From Prorocentrum cordatum (Eukaryota; Sar; Dinophyceae; Prorocentrales; Prorocentraceae), in the NCBI GenBank assembly GCA_963575745.1, contig CAUYUJ010019082.1, forward strand, positions 62,001 through 126,000: a stretch of 64,000 nt of DNA, written 5' to 3'. The notes under the pieces are model-generated. The model did not search any database. It had not been told where the DNA came from and saw nothing but the letters and a program-made list of their open reading frames with translations. Positions 1 to 10,690 of this stretch are shown in pieces. Every line of letters begins with the position of its first letter. Position 1 is the stretch's first letter. The position numbers and the translations under genes were made by a program.

Positions 1-130
1 CTGGGGGGGCCGGGGTGTCACTAGAACGTGTGCATGCCTGGGCTAAAGGTCGAGCCAAGAAAAAGACGGCGGAGAGGGAACATAATTCAGCACTCACATT
101 AAGTCACACTGACTGCTCTCGTTCCCCAAG

Positions 131-204
<74 letters not shown>

Positions 205-294
205 CCACCATCATCATCATCATCACCACCACCACCATCACCACCACCACCTCCACCACCCTCCTCCTCCTCCTCCTCCTCATCATCATCATCA
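131..294. repeat. (CAT)n microsatellite with CAC/CTC tail
   Basis: Nearly pure CAT/ATC triplets from 131 to about 225, passing into CAC-, CTC- and CCT-rich triplets. Poly-Ile, poly-Asp and poly-Met readings here are only repeat translations. Confidence 0.97.
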
Positions 295-2690
295 AGGCTC
301 CCCCAAGCCTGGGGACACAAGGTGTCACATGTGACAGCCCCTCGTGCCCCCTCGATCAGTCGCCACCCAAAATGCTGGGCTGGCACGGCGGCGGGACTTG
401 CCGCCGCATGCAGCTGGATATGGATGATGATACATGGGAATATATGAGAACCAGCGGATCTGGAGGATGTATCGGGTGCCGCGGCCGTCCCAGAGCGTGT
501 TGGAACGCTCTGGAACGATCCATCCTCACTCTAGGCCCTCCCGATAACTGTCTCATCGTACACGGGCCGCGCATTGCGCTACTGCTGCTGGCGGTGACGG
601 GGACATCGAGATGTGGAAACACGATGAAGAATGAGTCAGTGGGTGGCACGCGACACACCTTCGGTTGTCCACGACCGAGCGGGTACAGTTTGGTAAGCGG
701 CGTGATGCCTATGAGGGGCTCATGGGAGCGATGCAACAGGTGCCATGAAGTAGAATCCGCACTCCTTGCATAAGAGGGTAGAGAACTCTCCCAGACTACA
801 TTTGCTCGCATCATCAATATAAAACATAAGTCCATGCGACTCCGCGCAACCACCATTCAACTTCGCATGCGAACACAGCTCCCACAACTCCATATACACA
901 TAATCGTCGACGCGCCTCTGTTCGTCTTGGGTGTACATCCATCCCGCGAAGCTTTGGAAGACCAACACCGCGAAGACTATTGACAACCCTGGAACATAAC
1001 ATTGCGGCACACTCGCAACTTACATTGTCGCACAAGAACTTGAGCACTGCCACAACAACTAACATGGGGTGCTAAACTCTTGGTATCGCTCTTCCGTGAC
1101 TCTATGCAACGCCAATGGCATTTGCCTTTTTTTCGGGCACACGAACGTCGGAATATGACGGAAAACGCGTTTCATTACATCTCAACGTGGCTTCAACTGT
1201 GCAGCATGTGCCTCGTGTTGCGCTCGATCAAGCGATCGGAGGACTGCCATCCATCATCGTGTTTTCTCCTCAAACTGTCACGCATGGCTCTGACGTGTCC
1301 AACTCCGACCCTGTCGTCTCGTACTGTGGCCAATTTCCTACGACCAGGGAGACCCATGCCCAAACCAATACAAGCCAAGATAATAATGGAAAGATACGAC
1401 GACTGGGAAGAGAGAGGAAGATCACAAAACATAGTATACGTATGTTTTGACAAGCGTGCTGGAACCATTGCCAATTGAACTACACATGAGAAAACGCAGC
1501 GACGAGGAGGTGGTCTCAAGGTGTCCCAATGATCTGGGTGCAGAGACCCCTCGCCCGACGAGCCGCCGATTGGGAGGCTAGCGGCTGGCGTCTAATCTCA
1601 AGACCTCACCACTTGCAGTCCGTGCGAAGAGTCATCCGAACCTGGAAATCACGCACGCGAAAGATACGGCAAACAGAGTGCGCATGTCTTGGCCAAGCCC
1701 AAGGGACAAACGCAGCCAAGAAGGACAGCTCTGCTCGGCAGGGGCATGCAATCACGAACAGCACGGCGGCATGACAAGTCCTGCTATCTGCGGGCCGCTG
1801 ATTGCGTGCCTGTAGACCAAGTAAGACGCCTCGGGCAGTACCGAGACCCCAAAAAGTGACGAGGCATGGACTGGAGGGGTGCAATTGTGGCCCAGAGTAG
1901 GCGGCACAAGAGGAAGACGGCTCTGGCGGGAAAAGGAAGACAAACTCGACCCTCTCACCCCTCACACATTCGCTGGAAGGCAAGACTTCGCTCGCGTGAA
2001 ATCTGCTCCAATTCAGAATCGATGCCCGCTCCCGCTGACCAGTCGAGAAGATTATGCAAATCAGCTTGGCGGTCATGAGCTGCAAGAGCATTGAAAAACA
2101 TCGACTCGTTGGGAACACCGACACGGATATCAGACGAAAGGAGCAGCTCGCTTGTTCGATGAGGCGTTCAAAGGTTACAAGGCTGAGCATGCGAACATTG
2201 CCACCTACTAAACGTATCGTAGGGCTGATGGGTTTTAGAATTCCTCAGCAAGAGCCCACATGGTTCCCATGGGCAAGGACAAAACTTTCAATTCTGGCCG
2301 ACAGTGAGAGTTAGCCTAGCGACCCAATGCAAACGCTTTGAGCGCAACGAGAGAATGAATCAGCTGCAAGGGCTATTGCAGACAGCTGGTAGAAGCGACC
2401 AAACGCAGTGGACTGCTATCCCTCTACAGATCTGCCACCTTACCCTGAAGCACGACTTCGAGTGCTCCCAAGTCCCTAGAGTTTTCCATCCTCAATCTCG
2501 GGCGGGTGGTAACAAGGAGGTGACCTATATAGAGGGTACAGAAAAAGGCCCCTTTAAGGCCCTTGTCTCCCCCCCCCATTTAAGTCACACCCCATTACCA
2601 CCCGCCCGACAATCCGGAGGACTGAATATTTATGGGCCCGGACCTACCTTTAAACATTTTCAGGGGCGTCCCACATGCCGTGTTTGTTTT
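295..2690. other. No gene recognised
   Basis: Unique-looking sequence without a convincing coding region. A minus-strand frame at 720-1010 (96 codons, GTG start) has a hydrophobic N-terminal stretch and five cysteines but matches nothing I recognise. Other open frames overlap in several directions and are not supported. Confidence 0.5.
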
Positions 2691-2699
2691 TCCACGTGT

Positions 2700-3180
2700 T
2701 CCCGCATGACTTTTTCGAAGCCAGCGGATCCCAAGGCGGCCCACGAGGGCCCCAAGAGGCCCCTAAGAGGGTCCCGAGTCGCTCGAAGATCGCTCCGGCA
2801 CAAGAGGCCCCCGAGGTGACCCAAGGGAGCTCCAAGAGGCTACCCCAGAGCGTTCCGAGAAGGCAACATCTTTGATTATCCGTCGGTTTTTGAAAAATTG
2901 TAGCGTTCTCGCCATTTCTGGTCTTCGACGCTCCAAGACGGCCCAAGAGGCTCCAGAGATCGCCCGAAGACGTCCCATGAAACCCCCAAGACAACCCAAG
3001 AAGGCCCCAGAGGGAGCTAACGAACCGAGATTTCAAGACCTCCGTCCCAAGAGGGCCTCCGAGACCTCCAGCAGGCCCCAAAGAAGCCCCACAAAGGGTT
3101 CAGGAGGCCCCGATGACGCCCAAATCAGACCCCAAGAGGCCCCCGACAGACCCCAATGATACCCAAAAACCGCATCCAAG
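2700..3180. repeat. Degenerate CCAAGAGGCCCC-type repeat tract
   Basis: Loose repetition of CCCAAGAGG, GGCCCC and CCAAGACG words at roughly 9-15 bp intervals. The same word set recurs at 27360-27680, 28900-29070, 31080-31328 and 32941-33060, often next to a family-A or family-B element, which suggests an interspersed low-complexity repeat. Confidence 0.6.
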
Positions 3181-4016
3181 AGGCCTCTGACCTGTCACCA
3201 AGGCATGGTGGCGGGATGGGCCAGGCCACTACAAAGGAAACGAAAAGTACTCAGCAACCTGAGGCTGTAAGTACAAATTTAGAATATTGGAGGCCTCTGG
3301 AAACCTCTGGAAGCCTCCAAAGAGCCCAAACATCCAAACAACAAGAAAACCCACACCCTCAATCGTCAATCCTCGAACCTCAAATCCTCGAACTCCTGCA
3401 TCTTTCCGTTTCCGCAACTGCTGGGGGACTCGGTCGCCGACGACGGCGGTGGCGACGGCGGCGAAGGCGACGACGACGGCGGCTGCGACGACCCCGAGGC
3501 CTCGGAGTCCCCGAAGGTCCTCGAAGCCCGTGGAAGAGCACTGGAGAACAGAAGCCAAACAGGAAAGCGGAGCGAGACAAGGGAGGGATGGTCCCTGACT
3601 GCTCAGGGCGTGTCATGGGTGCCAACAGAAGACAGCATGACTATAGAGAGGCGGTGCCAGCACAGATACTATCTGTCTCAGGTTGAACGTGGCCGCGAAG
3701 GCGAGGCGGCCAAAATCTTGCACCTGTACGCGGGCGAAGGTAACAGCATAGAAAGCACGCCACCTGCTCGACAAGACCAGCTCTCGAGCGATACATGGCC
3801 CATAACTAAGACAGCGGAGGATGCCCACGAAAAAAAACCATACTGCGGTTGAGCAGCGCGCGTCACGGTCGAACAGTGTTCCTTTCTGAATCGAGGGCTG
3901 ACAAGTCAAGGCGCGCATGAGTTACAAGTGCAACTTAGTCCACCACGGCAAGACAAGCCAAAACATGCAAACATGTTCTACTCACGATCTAGTAATATCG
4001 CTACCACCGCGACAAA
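3181..4016. other. No gene recognised; CGACGG low-complexity patch
   Basis: A (CGACGG)n-like patch lies at about 3430-3500. I see no supported gene in the rest. Confidence 0.45.
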
Positions 4017-4246
4017 TCCCACCAGCCCTTTGGGCGGACGTGGTTTAAGGAGTTGCCTCTTCCACCCCTCCTTCTTCCCCTTCGGGGGGGTTATCACTGC
4101 TCCATTGGGCAATTGGGAGCCAACTCGAGTCCATGAGGGTACCCCACCACCATCCCTTTATATAAAACATTACAAATCACAATGTGCTTCAACATTCGGA
4201 GCATGCGCAACGAACCCGATGCGGCCTCCCCCCACCACCCCTGTCA
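4017..4246 (+). repeat. Family-D interspersed repeat
   Basis: Starts with ATCCCACCAGCCCTTTGGGC, which recurs at 8343 and with small changes at 61374. It contains the inverted repeat CCCC-TTCG-GGGG at 4077-4088. The end is not defined. Confidence 0.5.
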
Positions 4247-5098
4247 AACATGATCGACCCACGAACCCGGAAAATAATATAGAAATGTAACGCATGGCAA
4301 CGTTTTCAAACGACACCTGATTGGGTGACGGGCAAATGCAATGCTGATTGTTTCGATCTTGATGTACCGTGCCGAAGGCTGTGCTGTGCTGCGCGGTGCT
4401 GAATTGCGATGTGCCGTGCCGCGGTTGTGCTTAGCGTCGTGGATCGAGTTTTCCTTTGCATCCGGGTCCTGACCGAACTGATATGGATCTTAAGCTCGAG
4501 CTGCCTGAACACATAGAACCTGCCCCAAAGAGAATTGACAGGGGGACATGTCAGGAGGACGCGCCGCGAAACGTCCCAAGGGACGCGCCAGGCGACGTGC
4601 CAGGTGACGTGCCATAGGGTCGCACAGTAGGACGTGCCAAAGGGACGCGCTACGGAACGTGCCAATGGATGTGCTACGGAATGTGCCAGGGGACGCGCCA
4701 CGCGACGTGCCAAGGGGACTCGCCAAGGGACGGCCCACGGAACGTGCCAAATTGCATTGCTGCTTGTGTCGATCTTGATGTACCGTGCCGAAGTCTGCGC
4801 TGTGCTGCACCGTGCTGAATCGCGATGTGCCATGCCGCGGTTGTGCTCTATAGCGTCGTGGATCGAGTCCTCCTTTGCGTCCGAGTCCTGACCGAACTGA
4901 TATGGATCTTAAGCTCGAACTGCCTGAACACATAGAAGCTGCCCCAAAGCCAATTGACAGGGGGACATGCCAGAACGTCTCAAGGGACGCACCAAACGAC
5001 GTGCCAGGGGACGTGCCATGGGGTCGCACCGCGGGACGTGCCAAGGGGACGCGCTACGGAACGTGCTGGGGACAAGCGTTTCGCTCGAGACATCGAGA
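4247..5098 (+). mobile_element. Family-B element, head and internal part (B1)
   Basis: The head has the words ATGATCGACCCACGAACCC and CCCGGAAAGG shared by all family-A and family-B copies. Two ~419-bp internal units follow (AAGCTCGA at 4492 and 4911), each containing a degenerate ~12-bp GGACGTGCCAAG tandem. It ends in a CTCGAG box (TTTCGCTCGAGACATC) at about 5085. The matching array and tail resume at 6913, so the R2-like fragment and its flanks appear to split one element. Confidence 0.7.
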
Positions 5099-5209
5099 TG
5101 AAGGGGGGGGAGGGGGAGGGGGGGGAGAGAAGGAGGGGGGGGCGGGGGGGGGGTAGCACCGCACCGCGACGCACGGACAAACAAAACCTTACCATGCAAC
5201 CCAACGCAA

Positions 5210-6171
5210 AACAAACGCACAGTTACAGACCAAGACCACGCGCAGCACGGCAACCAGAAGGCACCCTCCGACGCGGTGGACAGCGCCTCGCTCGACGGAC
5301 TTCTGGCGGGCTCCACCCTGGCCGGCAAGGCACACCTCTCTCTGGTGCAAGCCCCAGGCGCGGCCGCGTGGCTCCAAGCGCCGCCCTGCGAGGCCACCGG
5401 CACCGCCTTCCCGCACGGCCTCATGCAGGTCGGCCTGCAGAAGCGGCTGCGAGTCCAGCTCCTGCAAGAGGAGTGCTTCTGCCCAGCCTGTGGCGAGGTG
5501 ATGGACGTTTTCTGCGACCACGCCCTGGTCTGCGCCTGCCGCGGCGACCAGTTCAAACGCCACAACGCCCTGCGCAACCAGGCCTTCTTCGACGCCCTGG
5601 CCGCCGGCCACGCCGGGGCGGAGTTGGAGCGCCCGGGGCTGCTACCCACGCGCCCCGCCGGGGAGGCCACCCCCGGGGGCAAGCAGGGCGGGTCCCAGGT
5701 GGACGACAACGGCCGCCGCCCTGCCGACGTCTACCTGCCGCGGTGGCGCAACGGCACGGAGGCCGCCTGGGACTTTGCCGCCACGTCAGGGTTGCGCGCC
5801 GATCCCTTCGCCGCGTCGGCCGCTTCGGCAAGCGCAGCGACGGAGCGGTACGAGGAGTTCAAAAAGCAGCACCAGGACACCGCGCGGCTCTGCGCGGCAC
5901 AGGGCTTCACTTTCCTCCCCATGGTGGTGGAAGCCCACGGCGGCGGGTGGGGCCGCGAGGCACGCAGGGCCTTCGGGGTCCTGGCCAAGCGGGTGGCTGA
6001 CGTCACGGGGCACTGGTTGCGGACCAACACGCCCGACGACTTTCCGTCTCCCTGCACAGGGAGAACGCGCAGGCGGTGTTGCAGCGCCGTCAGACCCTGT
6101 CTGGAGGGGCGGGGGTGGCAGCGGCCCGCCTGGCCGCGGCCACGGCGGCCTCCACGGCAGACGCCGTGTGA
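5210..6171 (+). pseudogene. R2-like non-LTR retrotransposon, C-terminal zinc knuckle and endonuclease-like domain
   Basis: The main frame runs 5276-6050 and reads open upstream to about 5210 without a clear start, so the 5' part (RT) is missing. A Cys/His cluster CPACG...DHALVC is followed by RHN, then ERPGLLP, RRPADV and AAWDF. That order fits the C-terminus of RLE-type (R2-like) elements: CCHC knuckle, then RHN, E-P, PD and D motifs of a PD-(D/E)XK nuclease. A further conserved-looking stretch FLPMVVEAHGGGWG follows. Near 6045 the reading shifts one frame to SLHRENAQAVLQRRQ and stops at TGA 6169-6171, so this copy is 5'-truncated and frameshifted. Codon third positions are strongly GC-rich, unlike the neighbouring repeats. 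The family assignment is inferred from motif order only. Confidence 0.6.
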
Positions 6172-6912
6172 GGTGCCCCCTGCGCTGCCTAGCGCCCCCC
6201 GCCCACCCCCTCCCCGCCCTTGCTGGGCAGCACGGGCGCCCCCCGCGCCCTTTCGCCAACGTCGCGCCGGCGACCCCTCCCACGCGCCGCCTGGCCCTTC
6301 CCCGGCGGGGCGGTGGATGGATCCCGCAGACGGCAATCCCCACCAAACCGCATCGTGCTGGGCTCGGGCGGCCCCCCTGCTCAGGTCGCCGCCGTTGGGT
6401 TCGTAGCCTCGTCGCGGGTGGTTCTTCTCTCCCGGCCCCTGGCCCGGCCTGTCTGCTTGCGGTCGCTGCCTTCCGTCCTCCTTGTCCTCCTCCTCCTCCT
6501 TCCTCCTCCCTTTCCTTCTGCTCCCTGCCTGCTGCCCTCTGTTTGTCTCCCCTCCCGCCTGCCCGCCCTCCTTCCTCGTACCGCCAGCCCCGGCCCCCCG
6601 CCTGCGCGTTCGTCGTTGCCTGCCTGCTGCTCCCCTCCTCTCTCCCTGCCTCTCCGGGCGGCACAGCCTGCCCAGAGTGTTTGTCTACCGCCGCCTGTCC
6701 AGCCTTGTGGTGGGTGTACTCCCGGGAGCCCGCCACTCGGACCCCGTACAGGGTGGCGTGCGCTGTACCCGCGGGAGGCGCTACCCACCACGTGTCCGCC
6801 TCGGAGGAGCTTACCACTTGTATGCTCCTCCGCCCTCCATCTGTGTTTTCAGTCCCCAGGGGCCCTCGACGGGCCTGGTGCCTTGCTCCTCTGAGACCTT
6901 CGGTGGAGCTCC
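6172..6912 (+). other. Pyrimidine-rich flank downstream of R2-like fragment
   Basis: C- and T-rich sequence (CCTCCTCCT, CTGCC words) with no supported gene. It may be the 3' untranslated part of the non-LTR element, because family-B sequence resumes directly after it. Confidence 0.4.
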
Positions 6913-7757
6913 CAAAATCCTCATTCTAGACATCCGCCCGAGCGACCTGGACACGTGAAAACAAACGTTTCGCTCAACACATCCTCAACACATTATCATG
7001 CTAGGCATCCTCCTGGGCGAACTGGACACGTGAAAACAAGTAGTTCGCTCGAGACATCCTCAACACATCTTCATTGATGTGAGACGTCCGCCTGGGTGAC
7101 CTGGGCACGTGAAAACAAGCGTTTCGCTCGAGACGTTTTCAACACCTCCTCATTCTAGACATCCGCCTTGGCGACCTGTACACGTGAACGCAAACATCTC
7201 ATTCGAGACATCCTCAACACATCTTCATGTTAGACATCCGCCTGAGCGACCTGGACACGTGAAAACAAGCGTATCTCTCGAGACGTTCTCAACACATCCT
7301 CATGCTACGCATCCGCCTGGGCAACCTGGACACGTGCAAACAAGCATCTCGATCGAGACATCCTCAACACCTCCTCACTCTAGACATCCGCCTGAGCGAC
7401 GAGGACGCGTGAAACCAAGCGTCTCGCTCGAGACATCCTCAACAAATCCTGGCGCTTGACCTCTGCCTGGGCAACCTGGAGGCGTGAAACCAAGCGTCTC
7501 GCTCGAGACATCCTCAAGACCTGGGCACGTGAAACCAAGCATTTCACTTGAGAGATCCTCTAAATTCTGGTCCCCCAGGAGAGGACGATCCATAACACAA
7601 AACACGCGTTTCGCTCGAGACATCCTCAACACATTCTGAAAACCGAGCGTTTCGCTCGAGACATCCTCAAATCTTAATTCGCCGGCCCTGTTCCCACTCG
7701 TTATTTATCGCAAAAGAAATCCGCCGGCCCTCTTCCCGTCAGCCCTTTCCGGGAAAA
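6913..7757 (+). mobile_element. Family-B element, CTCGAG-box array and tail (B1 continued)
   Basis: About nine ~74-bp units carry ACATCCGCCTGGGCGACCTG, ACACGTGAAAACAAGC and CTCGAGACATCCTC. The tail follows: GGAGAGGACGATCCATAACA, two boxes, AATTCGCCGGC, TTATTTATCGC. It ends near CCCTTTCCGGGAA at 7742-7754, immediately followed by the head of the next family-B copy. Confidence 0.7.
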
Positions 7758-8342
7758 ACATGATCGACCCACGAACCCGGAAAGGAATATAGAAATGTAA
7801 CGCATGGCAGCGTTTTCAAAGACACTTGATTGGGTGACGGGCAAATGCAATGCTGAGTGTATCGATCTTGATGTCCCCTGCCGAGGGCTCTGCTGTGCTG
7901 CGCCGTGATGAATTGCGATGTGCCATGCCGCGAGTGTGCTCTATAGCGTCGTGGATCGAGTCCTCCTTTGCATCCGAATCCTGACCGAACTGATCTGGAT
8001 CTTAAGCTCGAGCTGCCTGAACACATAGTAGCTGCCCCAGCGCCAACTGACAGGGGGACCTGCCAGGAGGACGCGCCGCGAAACGTTCCAAGGGACGCGC
8101 CAGGCGACGTGCCAAGGGACGTGCCATGGGGTCGCACCGCGGGACGTGCCCAGGGGACGCGCTACGGAACGTGCCAACGGATATGCCACGGGATGTGCCA
8201 GGAGACGCGCCACGCGACGTGCCAGGGGACCTCGCCAAGGGACGCCCCACGGAACGTGCCAAGGAACGTGCCAGGTCGCAATGCTGAGTGTATCGATCTT
8301 GATGTACCGTGCCGACGCCTGTGCTGTGATGCGCCGTGATGA
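7755..8342 (+). mobile_element. Family-B element, head and one internal unit (B2), truncated
   Basis: The head abuts the B1 tail. One internal unit with TTAAGCTCGAGCTGCCTGAA near 8002 and the ~12-bp GACGTGCCA tandem follow. It breaks off at about 8342, where family-D sequence starts. Confidence 0.7.
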
Positions 8343-8490
8343 ATCCCACCAGCCCTTTGGGCGTGAGTGGTTTAGGGAGCCCGCTCTGTTCTCAACCCCC
8401 CTTCTTCCCTTTCGGAGAGGGGTTTACCCCTCCCCCTACCCCCTCCCCCTGGGCCTGGAGAGGGCGTTCCGCGGGTCGTTGGAGGGGTCT
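8343..8490 (+). repeat. Family-D interspersed repeat
   Basis: Same start as the copy at 4017. The 3' part, with CCCCTCCCCCTACCCCCTCC and TTCCGCGGGTCGTTGGAG, resembles 27190-27265. Confidence 0.5.
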
Positions 8491-8556
8491 TTTTCCCGGA
8501 AAGGGCAAGAGCCCAGGGTTCTCTTTTAGTTTGTAAACAAGTCCCCCGGTGCCTGC
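8491..8556 (-). mobile_element. Family-A tail fragment ending at the gap
   Basis: TTTTCCCGGAAAGGG, then the AGGGTTCTCTTTTAG and CCCCCGGTGCCTGC words, nearly identical to the start of the copy at 9070. The assembly gap may represent a collapsed family-A copy. Confidence 0.6.
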
Positions 8557-8656
8557 NNNNNNNNNNNNNNNNNNNNNNNNNNNNNNNNNNNNNNNNNNNN
8601 NNNNNNNNNNNNNNNNNNNNNNNNNNNNNNNNNNNNNNNNNNNNNNNNNNNNNNNN
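8557..8656. other. Assembly gap, 100 N
   Basis: Exactly 100 undetermined bases, a usual placeholder for a gap of unknown size. It cuts the copia-like reading frame. Confidence 0.99.
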
Positions 8657-9066
8657 CCTGTGGTGCGGCAACTGGGCGGTAGCATGGCTACTCCTACGTG
8701 GCATACTGCGAAGTAATGATCTACAGCTCGCTGCACCGAGGGATCGCCCAGGTCGACGCACGTGGTCTTGTCTAAGTTGCCTCCTGAGGAAAGACCCCTT
8801 GAGAAGGCAAGCTCTGAAATACCACCCTCACCTCCACAAAGCTCCAACATATCCACGCAATTATTGTAACCATAGCACAGAGTAGCTACTATGCTATAAA
8901 TGTCCGCGTGTGTGTCGGGCATAGATGTGGGGAGGGTAAAGAGCAGGTCATCATCCTCATCTGAGCTTATCAGCTCAACAAGGACGTCAGTGCTCCAGGT
9001 CGCCATAAAATCCTGTCCGAGTCCCGACAAGTCGTCACCGCAATCATCGTTTCCGTCTTCAACGTG
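8657..9066 (-). CDS. copia-like polyprotein segment: methyltransferase-like domain (partial)
   Basis: Open frame from the family-A insertion junction (9066) down to the gap. An acidic lead (SSDEDDDLLF) precedes VDMLELCGGEGGISELAF (Gly-rich motif-I-like loop, 8821-8850). CVDLGDPSVQRAV and then VAMLPPSCRTTG (8657-8688) follow. A motif-I loop, an acidic turn and a P-P-x-C motif in this order resemble a class-I, cytosine-C5-type methyltransferase fold. The catalytic PPC is present only as PPSC, so activity is doubtful. It joins in sense to the linker ending at 10237 once the family-A insertion is removed. The domain call is inferred from motifs, and the 3' end is lost in the gap. Confidence 0.5.
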
Positions 9067-9069
9067 CTT

Positions 9070-10236
9070 TTCCCGGAAAGGGCTGGGGCCCAGGGTTCTC
9101 TTTTAGTTTGTAAACAAGTCCCCCGGTGCCTGCTTGAAGGAGGCCGGCGAATTTTTTCCCTGATAAATAACGAGCCGGCGAATTGCCGGCGAATTTTTTC
9201 CCTGATAAATAACGAGCCGGCGAATTGCCGGCGAATTTTTTCCCTGATAAATAAAACGAGCCTCGAATTAAAATTTGGGAAATTTGAGGATGTCTCGAGC
9301 GAAACGCTTGTTTTTGAGCGCCGGCGAATTAAAATTTGAGGATGTCTCGAGCGAAACGCTTGTTTTTGAGGCCGGCGAATTAAAATTTGACGATGTCTCG
9401 AGCGAAACGCTTGTTTTTGAAATCCCGACCTCACCACACCCCAGCACGACCACACCCCAGCACGACCTCACCACAGCACGACCACACCCCAGCACGACCA
9501 CGCCCCAGCACGACCACGCCCCGCCGACCACGCCCCAGCAGACCACACCCCACAAGACCACACCCCACCGACACAACCCCAGACAGCGACCTCACCACAG
9601 CTCGACCACACCAGCACGACCACCCCCCAGCACGACCCCACCCCAGCACGACCCCACCCCAGCACGACCATACCCCAGCACGACCACACCCCAGCACGAC
9701 CCGACCCCAGCACGACCCTACCCCAGCAAGACCACACCCCAGCACGACCACACCCCAGCACGACCACACCACAGCACGACCACACCCCAGCACGACCACG
9801 CCCCAGCACGACCACGCCCCAGCACGACCACGCCCCAGCACGACCACCCCCCAGCACGACCACCCCCCCAGCACGACCACCCCCCAGCACGACCACCCCC
9901 CAGCACGACCACACCCCATCACGACCACACCCCAGCACGACCACACCGCCTTGGTTGAGTGGTTGCCTGTCGTCGTGGAATGTTTCGTGGGGTGTCTCGT
10001 GGAAAAGTTTCGCGGGTGTCTCCTGGAATGTTTTTCGTGAGGTGTCTCGCGAATTGTTTCGTGAAAAAAAAGAAGAAGAAAAACCAAAAAAAAAAAAAAA
10101 AACAAACCACGGAGGGGCATGTTTCGTGAGGTGTCTCTTGGGATGTTTCGTGAGGTGTTGCCCCGTTGGGTATCGTGGAAACGTGCCCATGCTCCACATG
10201 TCTATATCCCTTTCCGGGTTCGTGGGTCCATCATGT
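9070..10236 (-). mobile_element. Family-A element A1, inserted in copia-like coding sequence
   Basis: Minus orientation. Tail (TTTTCCCGGAAAGGG at 9068-9082), three CTCGAG boxes (GGATGTCTCGAGCGAAACGC at 9289, 9341 and 9392), a 16-bp array of GGTCGTGCTGGGGTGT (complement, about 9430-9950), a degenerate 24-bp array, then the head ending near ATCATGTT at 10236. A purine run at 10065-10102 breaks the 24-bp array. Coding sequence lies on both sides, and no clear target duplication is visible. Confidence 0.8.
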
Positions 10237-10690
10237 TTGATACGGCGAGGCTTGATGCCTGCCTCCTTTTCGGCTTTGAGCCTTTCCTTCTGTTTGATAC
10301 GCGACTCCGTAGGTAAGACTTGCTCGTCTTGTTCACCGGTCTGTGTGCCCATCGTCGTTGATGAGTGGGTACATGCTTCAATCTCCAGAGTCGGGAGGGG
10401 AGAAGGACAGTCATCTATGATGACGCGTCTAGGCTTCTGTGGTGATTGAGTAGGCTCGTTTCCGAGCATGACCAGTTCCTCGGGCTGCCAGTACATCCGT
10501 GTACTGATGTTGGCAACCCCTGTAAGTAGTGGTGCATGCCAATCATATCCTGTTGGTTGACCGGCTACTGCGATATCCTGAATAACCGTGTTGGTATCCA
10601 GGTTGATTGCTACCACGTCGGATGACATCAGATCATTTCGGTCCTCTTTTGTTGGTCCGTCATATATAATGGATGTTGTGATCCGTACGT
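10237..10690 (-). CDS. copia-like polyprotein segment: linker
   Basis: Frame reading IIYDGPTKEDRNDLM, then DVVAINLDTNTVIQDIAVAG, YWQPEELVMLGNEPTQ and a basic end (ESRIKQKERLKAEKEAGIKP) cut by the family-A insertion. No catalytic motif was recognised. The LGNE codons form hairpin 10454-10467. It connects the unassigned conserved segment upstream to the methyltransferase-like segment downstream. Confidence 0.5.

Noticed and set aside
131-294. Poly-Ile, poly-Asp and similar frames here and at 48000, 48417, 56489 and 58393
   Set aside because: Trinucleotide microsatellites are read as amino-acid runs.
9430-9950. Pro/Arg/His/Thr-rich frames such as HDHTPARPHPST
   Set aside because: These are the complement of the same 16-bp array.
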